Numbered from the stretch's first letter, positions 14,427 to 24,644 are shown. The stretch: DNA of 38,840 bases from Flavobacteriales bacterium (GCA_947466425.1 CANIBZ010000022.1:1-38840), one strand, 5' to 3'. Numbers and translations are program-made. The notes: a model not told the origin generated them from the sequence alone.

Positions 14427-17400
14427 TTGAAAAAGCATATATTCTTTCTTACTTTAATATTTTCTGTTTTTGTTAACTTGAAATCGTTTGGGCAAGGTCC
14501 TAACTGTTTGGGGGCAACACCTATGTGTTCAGGAACTCCTACTACTTTTCCTGCGGTTATTGGAGGTACAGTGCCAGCTGGAAATAACTATGGTTGTCTC
14601 GGTAGTCAGCCTAACCCCGCTTGGTTTACACTAACTATTGGAACAGGTGGAACAGTTTCTATAAATCAAACAGCCCCTTGCGATCAAGACTATGCTGTAT
14701 GGGGTCCTTTCAACACTTTGTCTGCGGCATGTGCGGGTCTAACGGCCGCTCCGGTAAGTTGTAATTTTTCTGTCGCCTCAGGGAATGCGTTCACATTTAC
14801 AGGAACGCCTGGGCAAATTTTCATTATGTTGCTCACGAATTTCGGTGGCTGCACGGGTAATGTTAGTATTACGGAGGCGGCTGGGGGCGGAAGCCTTTCT
14901 TGCGTTCCTGTTTGTGCGGTAACTGCATCTAATTTGGGACCGTATTGCACGGGAACGACAATTACCCTGAACGCCACTGCCGCCAATGGCGCGACCGGAT
15001 ATTCTTGGACGGGTCCGAATGGATTTACAGCAACCGGACAAAACGTTACTATTCCAAGCTGCACTGCAGCAATGGCAGGTGTTTATACGGTTACTGCAAC
15101 AGGCGCAGCTACTTGTACTGGATCTACAACAGTGGTTGTAAATCCAACGCCAACAATGAATCCGACTGTTACAAGTCCCGTGTGCATAGGTAGTCCAATT
15201 ACGCTCTGCTCGGGAGCACCTGTAGGAGCTTTGGTTGCATGGACCGGACCGGGATATGCTGCCTTGAATGCCTGCCCGACGATTCCAAGCGCTACGGCTG
15301 CAATGGCCGGAAACTATACTGTTACAGTACTTTTGAACGGCTGTCAGTCACAGCAGATATTGCCAGTAGTGGTGAACCCCGCCCCTACAGTAACCCCGAT
15401 CTCTCCAATTACGCTATGTTCCGGAGCGACAGTACCCGCTCAAACATTTACAGGCACACCGGCAACCGCCACCTTTACCTGGACGAACAACCAAACAAGT
15501 ATTGGATTGGCTGCCTCTGGAAATGGAGGCCTCCCTTCTTTTACCGCCACGAATAACTCAGCAAATCCTGTAACCGCCACTGTTTCTGTGGTGCCACACC
15601 TTGGAACTTGTAACGGTACCGCAAGCAATTTCACAATTACTGTGAATCCAGCTCCAACATTAACAGTTCCTGCTTCTAACGTTTATTGTGAAGGCGCAAC
15701 AGTCCCTTCGATTCCTTGGACTTCGAGCAGCGCAACAGCCACGGTGGCTTGGACGAATAACAATACAGCAACTGGCATGGGGGCTTCTGGAACAGGAACC
15801 ATTCCTTCGTTTACCGCTAGCCCAGTCACCAGTCAGGTAATTTCAACAATTACAGCAACACCTTCTCAAGGCGCATGTGTTGGAACCCCGGTTACATTTA
15901 CTCTTGCTGTTAGCAATGCCCCGGTTGCAACGATTACTGACATTGGTCCACTGTGTTCTAATGTCGGTTTTCAAACTCTAGTTGCTGCAACACCTGGTGG
16001 AACCTGGTCGGGACCAGGTATTATAAACACGTCTAGTGGATTGTTTAATCCTCTGATAGCTGGTGCAGGTACTACTGCGACAATAACTTATACTCTGAAT
16101 TTACCCAATCAATGCCCGGCGTCTGACATTACCCAGATTCAAATAATTAGCGTTCCTCTGGCTAATGCAGGGGTGAATCAAAGTGTTTGTCAAGGACAGA
16201 CCGTAAATTTGAATGGTTCATTTACGAATTCAAGTACGGGGACGGAAACATTTTCTTGGGCACCAACAACAAACCTGACAAACACAACCACGCTAACACC
16301 GACCTATACCGCGAACAGTACACAAACATACACGCTCACGGTTTCTTCTGGCATTTGCAGTTCTACCGATAATGTTGTGGTAACGATGTTACCGCAAAGT
16401 AACGCAACAATAAATGCGGTCGGCCCTTATTGCGCGGATGTTGCACCTGTAGTTTTAACCGCTGCTCAGACAGGCGGTGTATGGAGTGGAACAGGAATTA
16501 CCAATACAGCGACTGGCGCGTTTAATCCCGCGTTGGCGAATGTTGGCCCCAACACGATTACTTATTCCATAGCTGGATCATGCCCAAGCACAGATACGCA
16601 AACGATTGTCATTTACGCTGTTCCAAATGGAACCATTACCCCAGCAGGTCCGTTTTGTCAATCTGCCCTTCCTGTAACATTAACCGCGGCTTCAACCGGC
16701 GGAACATGGAGCGGAACTGGAATAAACAACGCATCAACAGGAAGTTTTGGTTCAACCACATTGGCTGCAAATACCTACACTGTTACTTACAATACAGGCG
16801 GAAACTGTCCGCACAACTTCACCCAAACGATAGTTGTAAATGCAAATACGAATGCTACCATCAGCGCTGCTGGTCCTTATTGCGCGGATGTTGCGCCTGT
16901 AGTTTTAACTGCTGCTCAGACAGGCGGTGTATGGAGTGGAACAGGAATTACCAATACAGCGACTGGCGCTTTTAATCCAGCCTTGGCAAACGTTGGCCCC
17001 AACACGATTACTTATTCAATCGGCGGACCTTGTCCTAGCACAGACACGCAATCGATTGTCATTTACGCTGTCCCAGATGGAACTATTACTCCTGCTGGGC
17101 CGTTTTGTCAATCTGCCCTTCCTGTAACATTAACCGCGGCTTCAACCGGCGGAACATGGAGCGGAACAGGTATTAATAGCGCTGCGACAGGAAGTTTTGG
17201 ATCTACCACACTAGCGGCCAACTCCTACACTGTTACCTACAATACGGGCGGAAACTGTCCGCACAACTTCACTCAAACGATAGTTGTAAATGCCAATACT
17301 AATGCAACAATAAATGCTGCTGGTCCTTATTGTTCAGATGATCCGGCCGTTGTGCTAGTAGCAGCTCAGACGGGTGGAACTTGGAGCGGAACTGGAATTA

Positions 17401-20400
17401 CAAACGGCTCAACAGGGGCCTTTAACCCAGCTAATGCTAATACAGGTCCAAACATTATTACTTATTCTATTGGCGGGCCGTGCCCGAGCACAGATACTCA
17501 GACCATCGTAGTAAACTCTCTTCCAGACGGAACCATTACTCCGGCTGGCCCATTTTGTCAATCAGATTTACCGTTTACATTAACAGCAGCTAGCACCGGT
17601 GGAATTTGGAGTGGTACAGGAATCAATAGCGCTTCAACTGGAAGCTTTGGCTCTACAACATTGGCTGCTAATACATACACTATTACGTACAATACCGGTG
17701 GAAACTGCGCTCAAATATTTACAACGAACATTGTGGTGAATGCCAATACTAACGCAACAATAAATGCTGCGGGTCCTTATTGTGCAGATGTTGCGCCTGT
17801 AGTTTTAACAGCAGCTCAAACGGGTGGAGCTTGGTCAGGAACTGGAATTACCAACGCAGTAACAGGGGCATTTAATCCTGCCACGGCAAATATTGGGAAC
17901 AATACGATTACCTACTCCATTTCTGGTGCTTGTCCAAGTACCGATACTCAAACGATTCTTGTCTATTCTGTTCCTGACGGAACGATTACTCCGGCTGGCC
18001 CATTTTGTCAATCAGATTTACCGGTTACATTAACAGCGGCAAGTACCGGTGGAATATGGAGTGGAACAGGAATCAATAGTGCTTCAACTGGAAGCTTTGG
18101 CTCTACAACATTGGCTGCGAATACATACACGATTACCTACAATACCGGTGGAAACTGTCCGCACAATTTTACGCAAACGGTTGTTGTAAATGCGAATGTT
18201 GACGCTACTATTACACCTCAAGCGAATATTTGCGCCGATGCCTCACCCATTACTTTTCAAGCAGCGAATTTGGGAGGTGTGTGGAGTGGAAATGGAATTA
18301 CAAATACGGCAACGGGAGCATTTGACCCTTCAATTGTCACACCTACAACTCAAACAATAACGTATACCATTTCTGGTGCTTGTCCGGATACCGACACTCA
18401 AACAATAGAGGTTTATCCGGTTTACAACGGAACAATTACGCCAGCGGGTCCTTTTTGTCAAGCGTCACTTCCAATTACATTGAACGCCGCATCAACAGGT
18501 GGAACATGGAGTGGAACAGGTATTAATAATGCTTCTACCGGAAGTTTCGGCTCTACGACTTTGGCTGCTAATAATTATACAGTAACGTATACAACGGTTG
18601 GAAACTGTCCAAGAGTTTTCACAGAAACGATAGTGGTTAATGCCAACGTTGACGCCACTATTTCGAACGTAAATCCATTGTGCGCTGATGTGGCTCCGTT
18701 TAATCTAACTGCTGCAGACGCCGGCGGAACATGGAGCGGAACAGGAATAACTGATGCAGTTGCGGGAACATTTGATCCGAGCATTGCTACCGGAAATCCG
18801 ACCATTACCTACACCATTCCTGGATCTTGCCCGAGTACAGATACTCAAGTAATAACGGTTTACGCTGTTTACGACGGAACTATTACGCCGGCAGGTCCTT
18901 TTTGTCAAGCAGACCTTCCGATTACATTAAGTGCCGCAAGCACAGGCGGAACATGGAGTGGCACCGGTATCAATAGTGCTTCAGCAGGAACTTTTGGTTC
19001 CGCTTCCTTAGCTGCGAATTCATACACAATCACCTACACAACACAAGGAAACTGCTCACAGGCAAACACCACAACTGTTGTGGTAAATGCGAACGTAGAC
19101 GCAACGGTGTCGGCTGTTGCCGATGTTTGTAATGATGCACCTGCATTTAACATGTCTGCCGTTGATGCGGGTGGAACATGGAGCGGACAGGGCGTTAATG
19201 CATCAGGAACTTTCGCTCCGAATTCAGTTACTCCTAACACATACACCATTACCTACTCAATAGGTGGCGCGTGCCCCGACACCGACACTCAGACTATTGT
19301 AGTGTTGCCGGTGCCAGACGGAACAATAACACCGGCTGGCCCGTTTTGTCAAGATGCATTACCACAAACACTTACGGCGGCGAGTACAGGAGGGACATGG
19401 AGTGGCACAGGAATAACGAGTTCGGCAAACGGTACGTTCGGAGCATCGAACACGCCTGCAGGTAACTATTCAATTACTTACACAACACCAGGAGCTTGTT
19501 CTCATTCATTCAATCAAGTAGTTCAGGTTATTGAAAACTTAAACGCGACCATAGCATCTGCAGGACCGTTTTGTGAAGATGCTTCACCCTTCACCCTTAC
19601 CGCTGCAAGTGCAGGAGGAGTGTGGAGTGGAACAGGAGCGATTACTACCGGCGGACAGATTTCTCCGAGTACGCTGGGTGCAGGAACATACACCTTCAAT
19701 TACAACATAAACAACAGCGGTTGTCTAAGCAGCGACAATGTTCAGGTGATAGTAAACGCATTGCCTCAGCCGAGTTTCACAACGAGCACAACGAATGGTT
19801 GTTCTCCTCTTTCAGTTACGTTCACAAACACCTCTAACCCGCTTGGAAGTAGCTGTGTGTGGTATGTAAATGGAACTCCTTCAGGAAATGGTAATACACA
19901 CAGCGAGGTATTTACAGGAAGTTCTTGTGAAGATATTGGAATCATGATTACAGACGCGGCAGGATGCAGCCAAAGTATTACAATGACTGATTTGGTTTGT
20001 GTAAATCCAAACCCTTCAGCTTCATTCTCATGGTCGCCGATTGAGCCGATGTTAGGCGGTGCAGTGGTTTTTGAAAACACTTCTATAGGCGGAACGACTT
20101 ATACCTGGGACATCAATGGACAAGGGGCCTCTGGTGAAAGTGTGACTTATAACGTACCAGCCGCAACAGACGGTGAATTTACAGCCTGCATAGAGGTTGT
20201 TGGCCCAGGAGGTTGCATGGATTCGCAGTGTTACACAGTAAGCGTAAGCACAGAGTCTTACATTTTTGTTCCGAATTCATTTACACCTGATGCCGATGGA
20301 ACGAACGATGTTTTTGCTCCAACAATAGTGGGTTTAACAAAGGATTTCAGATATTCTTTCAGAGTCTATGACCGTTGGGGAGATGTTATTTTTGAAACAA

Positions 20401-20546
20401 ATGATCCAAGTGATGTGTGGACTGGAAACGTTCATGATGGAGGATATTACGCTCAGGCTGACGCCTATGTCTATGAGATTATTCTTCAATTAAGAGCAGG
20501 TGAACCCCCTTTCCGAAAGGTTGGATCCATTGTTTTAATTCGCTAA
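14427..20546 (+). CDS. Giant repetitive secreted protein with T9SS type B (gliding-motility-associated) C-terminal domain
   Basis: This 2039-residue protein uses a TTG start; no in-frame ATG lies nearby upstream. Residues 1-22 are a signal peptide (MKKHIFFLTLIFSVF, cleavage near SFG/QG). Residues 23-163 form a Cys-rich head resembling heads of other T9SS cargo (WFTLTIGTGGTVSI, DQDYAVWGPF). Six Ig-like modules of 78-90 residues follow (164-657). Then come 15 modules alternating type A (about 76) and type B (74), at 658-1780. Two PKD-like domains (1781-1944) and the sorting domain (1945-2039, starting YIFVPNSFTPDADGTNDVF and ending GSIVLIR) complete it. Most modules hold a Cys pair. Residues 20-1971 contain one basic residue, Arg1396, and no Lys. 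It is probably a cell-surface adhesin or filament exported by Sec then T9SS. It is the tandem paralogue of the next gene. Specific function unknown. Confidence 0.9.
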   Translation: MKKHIFFLTLIFSVFVNLKSFGQGPNCLGATPMCSGTPTTFPAVIGGTVPAGNNYGCLGSQPNPAWFTLTIGTGGTVSINQTAPCDQDYAVWGPFNTLSAACAGLTAAPVSCNFSVASGNAFTFTGTPGQIFIMLLTNFGGCTGNVSITEAAGGGSLSCVPVCAVTASNLGPYCTGTTITLNATAANGATGYSWTGPNGFTATGQNVTIPSCTAAMAGVYTVTATGAATCTGSTTVVVNPTPTMNPTVTSPVCIGSPITLCSGAPVGALVAWTGPGYAALNACPTIPSATAAMAGNYTVTVLLNGCQSQQILPVVVNPAPTVTPISPITLCSGATVPAQTFTGTPATATFTWTNNQTSIGLAASGNGGLPSFTATNNSANPVTATVSVVPHLGTCNGTASNFTITVNPAPTLTVPASNVYCEGATVPSIPWTSSSATATVAWTNNNTATGMGASGTGTIPSFTASPVTSQVISTITATPSQGACVGTPVTFTLAVSNAPVATITDIGPLCSNVGFQTLVAATPGGTWSGPGIINTSSGLFNPLIAGAGTTATITYTLNLPNQCPASDITQIQIISVPLANAGVNQSVCQGQTVNLNGSFTNSSTGTETFSWAPTTNLTNTTTLTPTYTANSTQTYTLTVSSGICSSTDNVVVTMLPQSNATINAVGPYCADVAPVVLTAAQTGGVWSGTGITNTATGAFNPALANVGPNTITYSIAGSCPSTDTQTIVIYAVPNGTITPAGPFCQSALPVTLTAASTGGTWSGTGINNASTGSFGSTTLAANTYTVTYNTGGNCPHNFTQTIVVNANTNATISAAGPYCADVAPVVLTAAQTGGVWSGTGITNTATGAFNPALANVGPNTITYSIGGPCPSTDTQSIVIYAVPDGTITPAGPFCQSALPVTLTAASTGGTWSGTGINSAATGSFGSTTLAANSYTVTYNTGGNCPHNFTQTIVVNANTNATINAAGPYCSDDPAVVLVAAQTGGTWSGTGITNGSTGAFNPANANTGPNIITYSIGGPCPSTDTQTIVVNSLPDGTITPAGPFCQSDLPFTLTAASTGGIWSGTGINSASTGSFGSTTLAANTYTITYNTGGNCAQIFTTNIVVNANTNATINAAGPYCADVAPVVLTAAQTGGAWSGTGITNAVTGAFNPATANIGNNTITYSISGACPSTDTQTILVYSVPDGTITPAGPFCQSDLPVTLTAASTGGIWSGTGINSASTGSFGSTTLAANTYTITYNTGGNCPHNFTQTVVVNANVDATITPQANICADASPITFQAANLGGVWSGNGITNTATGAFDPSIVTPTTQTITYTISGACPDTDTQTIEVYPVYNGTITPAGPFCQASLPITLNAASTGGTWSGTGINNASTGSFGSTTLAANNYTVTYTTVGNCPRVFTETIVVNANVDATISNVNPLCADVAPFNLTAADAGGTWSGTGITDAVAGTFDPSIATGNPTITYTIPGSCPSTDTQVITVYAVYDGTITPAGPFCQADLPITLSAASTGGTWSGTGINSASAGTFGSASLAANSYTITYTTQGNCSQANTTTVVVNANVDATVSAVADVCNDAPAFNMSAVDAGGTWSGQGVNASGTFAPNSVTPNTYTITYSIGGACPDTDTQTIVVLPVPDGTITPAGPFCQDALPQTLTAASTGGTWSGTGITSSANGTFGASNTPAGNYSITYTTPGACSHSFNQVVQVIENLNATIASAGPFCEDASPFTLTAASAGGVWSGTGAITTGGQISPSTLGAGTYTFNYNINNSGCLSSDNVQVIVNALPQPSFTTSTTNGCSPLSVTFTNTSNPLGSSCVWYVNGTPSGNGNTHSEVFTGSSCEDIGIMITDAAGCSQSITMTDLVCVNPNPSASFSWSPIEPMLGGAVVFENTSIGGTTYTWDINGQGASGESVTYNVPAATDGEFTACIEVVGPGGCMDSQCYTVSVSTESYIFVPNSFTPDADGTNDVFAPTIVGLTKDFRYSFRVYDRWGDVIFETNDPSDVWTGNVHDGGYYAQADAYVYEIILQLRAGEPPFRKVGSIVLIR
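16398..19766 (+). repeat. Higher-order tandem repeat, 7.5 units of about 450 bp
   Basis: Each unit encodes one A module (xNATINAAGPYC to VYxVP) plus one B module (DGTITPAGPFC to VVNAN), 150 residues in all. Unit starts are 16398, 16848, 17298, 17748, 18198, 18648 (447 bp) and 19095 (444 bp), then a final lone A module at 19539-19766. Units 1 and 2 are nearly identical over long stretches at DNA level, and the B modules of units 3 and 4 are also near-identical. Units 5-7 are more diverged. This indicates recent expansion or conversion at the 5' side of the array. Confidence 0.9.
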
Positions 20547-20565
20547 AAATTCGCCAAACGAATTT
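20547..20565 (+). terminator. Weak hairpin after the first giant gene
   Basis: A perfect stem AAATTCG/CGAATTT with a CCAAA loop begins directly after the stop codon. There is no T tract after it, so it is at best a weak terminator or an RNA-stabilising structure. Confidence 0.3.
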
Positions 20566-20587
20566 CGGATAGCTCGCAACTATTTTG

Positions 20588-20595
20588 TACTTTTG
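20588..20595 (+). promoter_or_regulatory. -7 promoter element of the second giant gene
   Basis: TACTTTTG matches TAnnTTTG exactly and lies 56 nt before the GTG start at 20652. A TTTC at 20563-20566, 21 bp upstream, could be a poor -33. Confidence 0.5.
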
Positions 20596-20651
20596 TTAGT
20601 CTACTGTTCATAAAGGAGAATTTCTTTATACCAGACCTAACTTACATAGCC

Positions 20652-23600
20652 GTGAAAAAATATTTATTTACAATCATCACAGTTTTGTGTTTTGTCTTTC
20701 TAGCGAAGGCACAACCAGGACCAACCACCTATACCCTCAATCCTCAGCCGGTGAATGGTCAGTATTCTACAGGTACAGTAGTAACCTTGTGTTACACGAT
20801 GACTGGATTTAACGGTTGTGGAACCGCAGAGTGGTTCGAAGGATTTGATTTAAATCTTGGGCCAGGTTGGACAAACATTTCGCCTGTAACTGCTCCTGCC
20901 GATTGTGGTGGTGCTGCAGGTGGTGGCCAAGGCTGGATTTGGTTAGTGACTAACAACACGGCTGTTGGCCCTGTTGGCCCTGGATATTTTTATGAAGGCC
21001 CAACTGGCCCGATAGATGGCAACCCCTCAAATGATTGGGGAGATTCCGGTAATTGCACTTGGAGTTTTTGTGTGAATTTAACTGTAGCGAATTCTCCCGC
21101 GGCAGGAAATTTATCTGTATCTGTTTCCGCCGCCTCAGACGGATATTGGGGAAGCTGGGGTGGAAACGGTTGTGATTATGCAACGCCCATTACAGTTCTT
21201 CCTATTACAACAACGATATCTGGAGTTCCACTATGTTCTGTAACAGCCACCAACACCTCTCCGAATGTCAATCATTGCGCGGGTGCTGCAGTTACCTTGT
21301 CTGCATCAAATGCAACTGGTGCTACAAACTATTCTTGGACTGGGCCTAACGGTTATACAGCTACTGGACAATCCGTTACTATTCCTGCGGCGCAAGTAGC
21401 AAATGCTGGAGTATATACGGTTACAGCAACGGGAGCAGCAACTTGTTCAGGGTCTACTACAGTAGTTGTTAATCCAGTACCTCAATTAAATGTAAGCTCT
21501 AACGGACCGGTCTGTGTTTGTAATCCCTTGACATTAAGTTCAGGATTAGCCGCCGCCCCTGGCTTGCTAATAGCTTGGACAGGACCTGGGTATGCCGCAC
21601 TCAATGCAAACCCAACCATAGCTTGTCCAACAGTTGCGAATAGCGGAATCTATACGTGTACCGCCTTACAAGCTGGTTGTCAAACGCAGCAAACGGTTAC
21701 TGTTGTAGTTAGTCCAACACCAACTGCAGTAGTAAGTCCAGGTGGAACATACAATGTATGTGCAGGTGCAACGATTCCAACTCAAACAATTACAGGTACG
21801 CCTGCGAATGCTGCTTTGAATTGGACTAATACTCAACCGGGTATTGGTATTGCTGCAACAGGTTCGGGTACTATTCCTTCTTTTACTGCTGTCAATAACA
21901 CTACCGCTGCCATTAACTCTGTAATTACAGTTACACCGACGTTAGGAACATGTGTGGGAACACCGAGCACGATAAATATTACTGTTGGACCAAGTCCCTC
22001 GATTATTGAACCTGTTTCGAATTTGTATTGCGATGGGGCAACATTTGCCGGAGTTGATTGGGGAGCGAATCCAACGAGTACCGTTGTTGATTGGACAAAT
22101 GACAACACCGCTAGTGGACTTCCTGGATCTGGACAAGGGAACATTGGAAGTTTTCTTTTAAGTAACCCAACGCTTGGCCAAGCTCTCTCAACTTTTACAG
22201 CGACTCCTTCAGTTGGAACGTGTATCGGAACACCTGTAACCTTCACTGTTACGGTTGCCGGTAATGGAGACGCAACCATTACGGATATTGGACCATTGTG
22301 TTCAGATGTTGGTCCGCAAATGATTATTGCCGCGGATCCTACCGGAACATGGTCTGGAGATGGAATCGTTAGCACATCTGGCAATACTTCAGTTTTTGAC
22401 CCAACTTTTCTTCAGCCTGGACTACACGATATATTTTACAGTATTCCTGGCCAATGTGGGGGTTCGGATGGACTCCAAATTGAAGTGGTGAGTGTTCCTG
22501 CAGCCTTTGCTGGACTTGACTTTAGCATTTGCGAGGGAGTAGATTCAGTAATGGTGGGTTCTTTCACCAATTCAACCACAGGAACAGAACAATACACTTG
22601 GTCGCCAGCTTTAAATCTAAGTAGCACAACCATTTCCTCTCCTATATTATCTGCCGTTTCAACACAAACCTATACACTTACGGTGAACTCGGGTATTTGT
22701 GCTTCGAGTGATGATATTGTAGTTACTGTTGTTCCACAAAGCGATGCGACAATTATTGCATCGGGACCGTATTGCGCGGATATAGCAGCGGTGCAGCTTT
22801 CTTCTCTCGAGACGGGAGGAACTTGGACCGGAACTGGTATAACCAATTCAACTAACGGCACATTCGATCCTGCTGTTGCAACTGCAACACCAGGAACCTA
22901 CACTGTGACTTATTCAATAGGCGGATTCTGCCCTTCAACAGATACTGAAGATTTCGTTGTTTGGTCTGTTCCAGACGGAACAATAACCCCTGCTGGCCCG
23001 TTTTGTATCTCAGAACTTCCAATTACGTTAACAGCTGCAAGTGCAGGTGGAACTTGGAGTGGAACAGGAATAAACAATGCTGTTTCAGGAAGTTTCGGAA
23101 GCGCAACAACAACAGCGAATTCATATTTGATTAACTACAACACAGGTGGAAACTGTCCGCATGATTTCACAACAACCGTTGTTGTAAATGCAAACTCAGA
23201 TGCAACTATTAATCCTATTGCTGATATTTGCAACGATGCTCCTGCAGCAACGCTAACGGCTGCTCAAACAGGAGGTACTTGGTCTGGTCAAGGCGTTTCG
23301 GGTTCAAGCTTCAATCCGGTTGGATTGGTTCCTACAACATACACCGTTACTTATAATATTGGAGGTGCTTGTCCAGATTCTGATACGCAAGATGTAATTG
23401 TTTTAGCTGTTCCAGACGGGACCATTACTCCTGCCGGTCCATTCTGTCAGGATGCTCTTCCACAAACGCTGACTGCAGCAACTGCCGGAGGCACTTGGAG
23501 CGGAACGGGCATCACCAGCGCATCCAACGGAACGTTTGGAAACGCAAATACACCTGCAAATAATTACGCAATCACTTATACAACTTCAGGAGTTTGCCCG

Positions 23601-24644
23601 CACACCTTTACAGAAAATGTTCAGGTTATTGCAAATCTCGACGCTACAATTAACGCCACTGGTCCTTTCTGTGAAAACGCAAGTGCTCAAACACTTACTG
23701 CTGCTAATCCAGGTGGAACTTGGACTGGCACAGGAGCAATTACAGCAGGTGGACAGATTTCTCCGACAACTCTTGGAGCAGGTCCGTACACATTTACTTA
23801 CAACCTGAATAACAGCGGTTGTTTGAGCAGTGATGATGTTCAGGTTACCATTAACGCTTTGCCTGTGCCGAGCTTCTCAACCAGTGCAACTACAGGTTGT
23901 TCTCCTTTATCGGTGAGCTTCACTAATACATCCAATCCGCTTGGAAGTAGTTGTGTTTGGTACCTCGATGGTGCACCATCTGGAAGTGGAAATACTTTTA
24001 GTAATTTGTTTACAGGAAATTCATGTTCTGATGTTGGAATCATGATTACAGATGCGGCTGGATGTAGCGCTACGATGACCCAAAACGATGTGGTATGTGT
24101 AGTTTCGAACCCTTCAGCATCGTTCAATTGGAGTCCTGTTGAACCAACATCTGGGAGTACGGTTTTCTTTGACAACTTATCTTTAGGTGGGGTAACATAC
24201 AGCTGGAACATAGATGGAGTAGATTTTACAAGCGAAGATGTGTCATTCCCATTACCAGGTAGTGTTGGTGAAACATTCGAAGCGTGTTTGGATGTTGTTG
24301 GGGTGGGTGGTTGCATGGACGCTCAGTGTTACACTGTAAGTGTAAGCTCGAGCTCATATGTGTATGTTCCGAATTCATTTACTCCAGACGGAGATGGGCA
24401 TAACGATGTTTTTGCACCAGTAGTAACAGGGTTGTCAAGCACCTCACGTTACAGCTTCAGTGTATACGATCGTTGGGGAGATTTGATCTTCGAAACGCAT
24501 GATCCCAAGGCCGTTTGGATTGGCGATGTAAACGGCGGGTCTCATTTTGCTGAAGACGGTGCCTATGTTTATGAAATAAAAATTCAGTTTAGTTCAGGAC
24601 AAGATCCATTCAAACGAATGGGAACAGTTGTGTTGGTTCGTTAA
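20652..24644 (+). CDS. Large repetitive secreted protein with T9SS type B C-terminal domain, paralogue of the preceding gene
   Basis: This 1330-residue protein uses a GTG start and has a signal peptide MKKYLFTIITVLCFVFLAKA. Its head (21-195; for example EWFEGFDLNLGPGW, YWGSWGGNGCD) is unrelated by eye to that of the upstream paralogue. From residue 196 the module order is the same: six Ig-like modules (196-696), A-B-A-B-A (697-1071), two PKD-like domains (1072-1235) and the sorting domain (1236-1330, YVYVPNSFTPDGDGHNDVF to VVLVR). Residues 20-1265 contain no Lys and no Arg. It is probably exported by Sec and T9SS to the surface. Gene order suggests tandem duplication, with its own promoter. 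Its stop overlaps the convergent T9SS gene inside a 14-bp palindrome. Ligand or function unknown. Confidence 0.9.
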   Translation: MKKYLFTIITVLCFVFLAKAQPGPTTYTLNPQPVNGQYSTGTVVTLCYTMTGFNGCGTAEWFEGFDLNLGPGWTNISPVTAPADCGGAAGGGQGWIWLVTNNTAVGPVGPGYFYEGPTGPIDGNPSNDWGDSGNCTWSFCVNLTVANSPAAGNLSVSVSAASDGYWGSWGGNGCDYATPITVLPITTTISGVPLCSVTATNTSPNVNHCAGAAVTLSASNATGATNYSWTGPNGYTATGQSVTIPAAQVANAGVYTVTATGAATCSGSTTVVVNPVPQLNVSSNGPVCVCNPLTLSSGLAAAPGLLIAWTGPGYAALNANPTIACPTVANSGIYTCTALQAGCQTQQTVTVVVSPTPTAVVSPGGTYNVCAGATIPTQTITGTPANAALNWTNTQPGIGIAATGSGTIPSFTAVNNTTAAINSVITVTPTLGTCVGTPSTINITVGPSPSIIEPVSNLYCDGATFAGVDWGANPTSTVVDWTNDNTASGLPGSGQGNIGSFLLSNPTLGQALSTFTATPSVGTCIGTPVTFTVTVAGNGDATITDIGPLCSDVGPQMIIAADPTGTWSGDGIVSTSGNTSVFDPTFLQPGLHDIFYSIPGQCGGSDGLQIEVVSVPAAFAGLDFSICEGVDSVMVGSFTNSTTGTEQYTWSPALNLSSTTISSPILSAVSTQTYTLTVNSGICASSDDIVVTVVPQSDATIIASGPYCADIAAVQLSSLETGGTWTGTGITNSTNGTFDPAVATATPGTYTVTYSIGGFCPSTDTEDFVVWSVPDGTITPAGPFCISELPITLTAASAGGTWSGTGINNAVSGSFGSATTTANSYLINYNTGGNCPHDFTTTVVVNANSDATINPIADICNDAPAATLTAAQTGGTWSGQGVSGSSFNPVGLVPTTYTVTYNIGGACPDSDTQDVIVLAVPDGTITPAGPFCQDALPQTLTAATAGGTWSGTGITSASNGTFGNANTPANNYAITYTTSGVCPHTFTENVQVIANLDATINATGPFCENASAQTLTAANPGGTWTGTGAITAGGQISPTTLGAGPYTFTYNLNNSGCLSSDDVQVTINALPVPSFSTSATTGCSPLSVSFTNTSNPLGSSCVWYLDGAPSGSGNTFSNLFTGNSCSDVGIMITDAAGCSATMTQNDVVCVVSNPSASFNWSPVEPTSGSTVFFDNLSLGGVTYSWNIDGVDFTSEDVSFPLPGSVGETFEACLDVVGVGGCMDAQCYTVSVSSSSYVYVPNSFTPDGDGHNDVFAPVVTGLSSTSRYSFSVYDRWGDLIFETHDPKAVWIGDVNGGSHFAEDGAYVYEIKIQFSSGQDPFKRMGTVVLVR
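22740..23864 (+). repeat. Short A/B module array of the second giant gene
   Basis: Five modules A-B-A-B-A correspond in type to the array of the first giant gene. The last three modules match A7-B7-A8 of that gene most closely, including the variant terminal A module (GTGAIT-x-GGQISP). The modules are diverged from each other, so this looks closer to the unexpanded state. Confidence 0.8.

Noticed and set aside
16580-16975. Open frames of 60-180 codons in other frames or on the opposite strand of the two giant genes (also 14690-15064, 21833-22384, 23840-24316)
   Set aside because: They lie inside confident repeat-encoding genes, copy the repeat period, and carry no recognisable domain. Repetitive Thr/Gly/Ala-rich coding sequence leaves other frames open by chance.
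16398-19766. CRISPR array
   Set aside because: The repeat unit is about 450 bp and fully coding; there are no short direct repeats with unique spacers and no cas genes.
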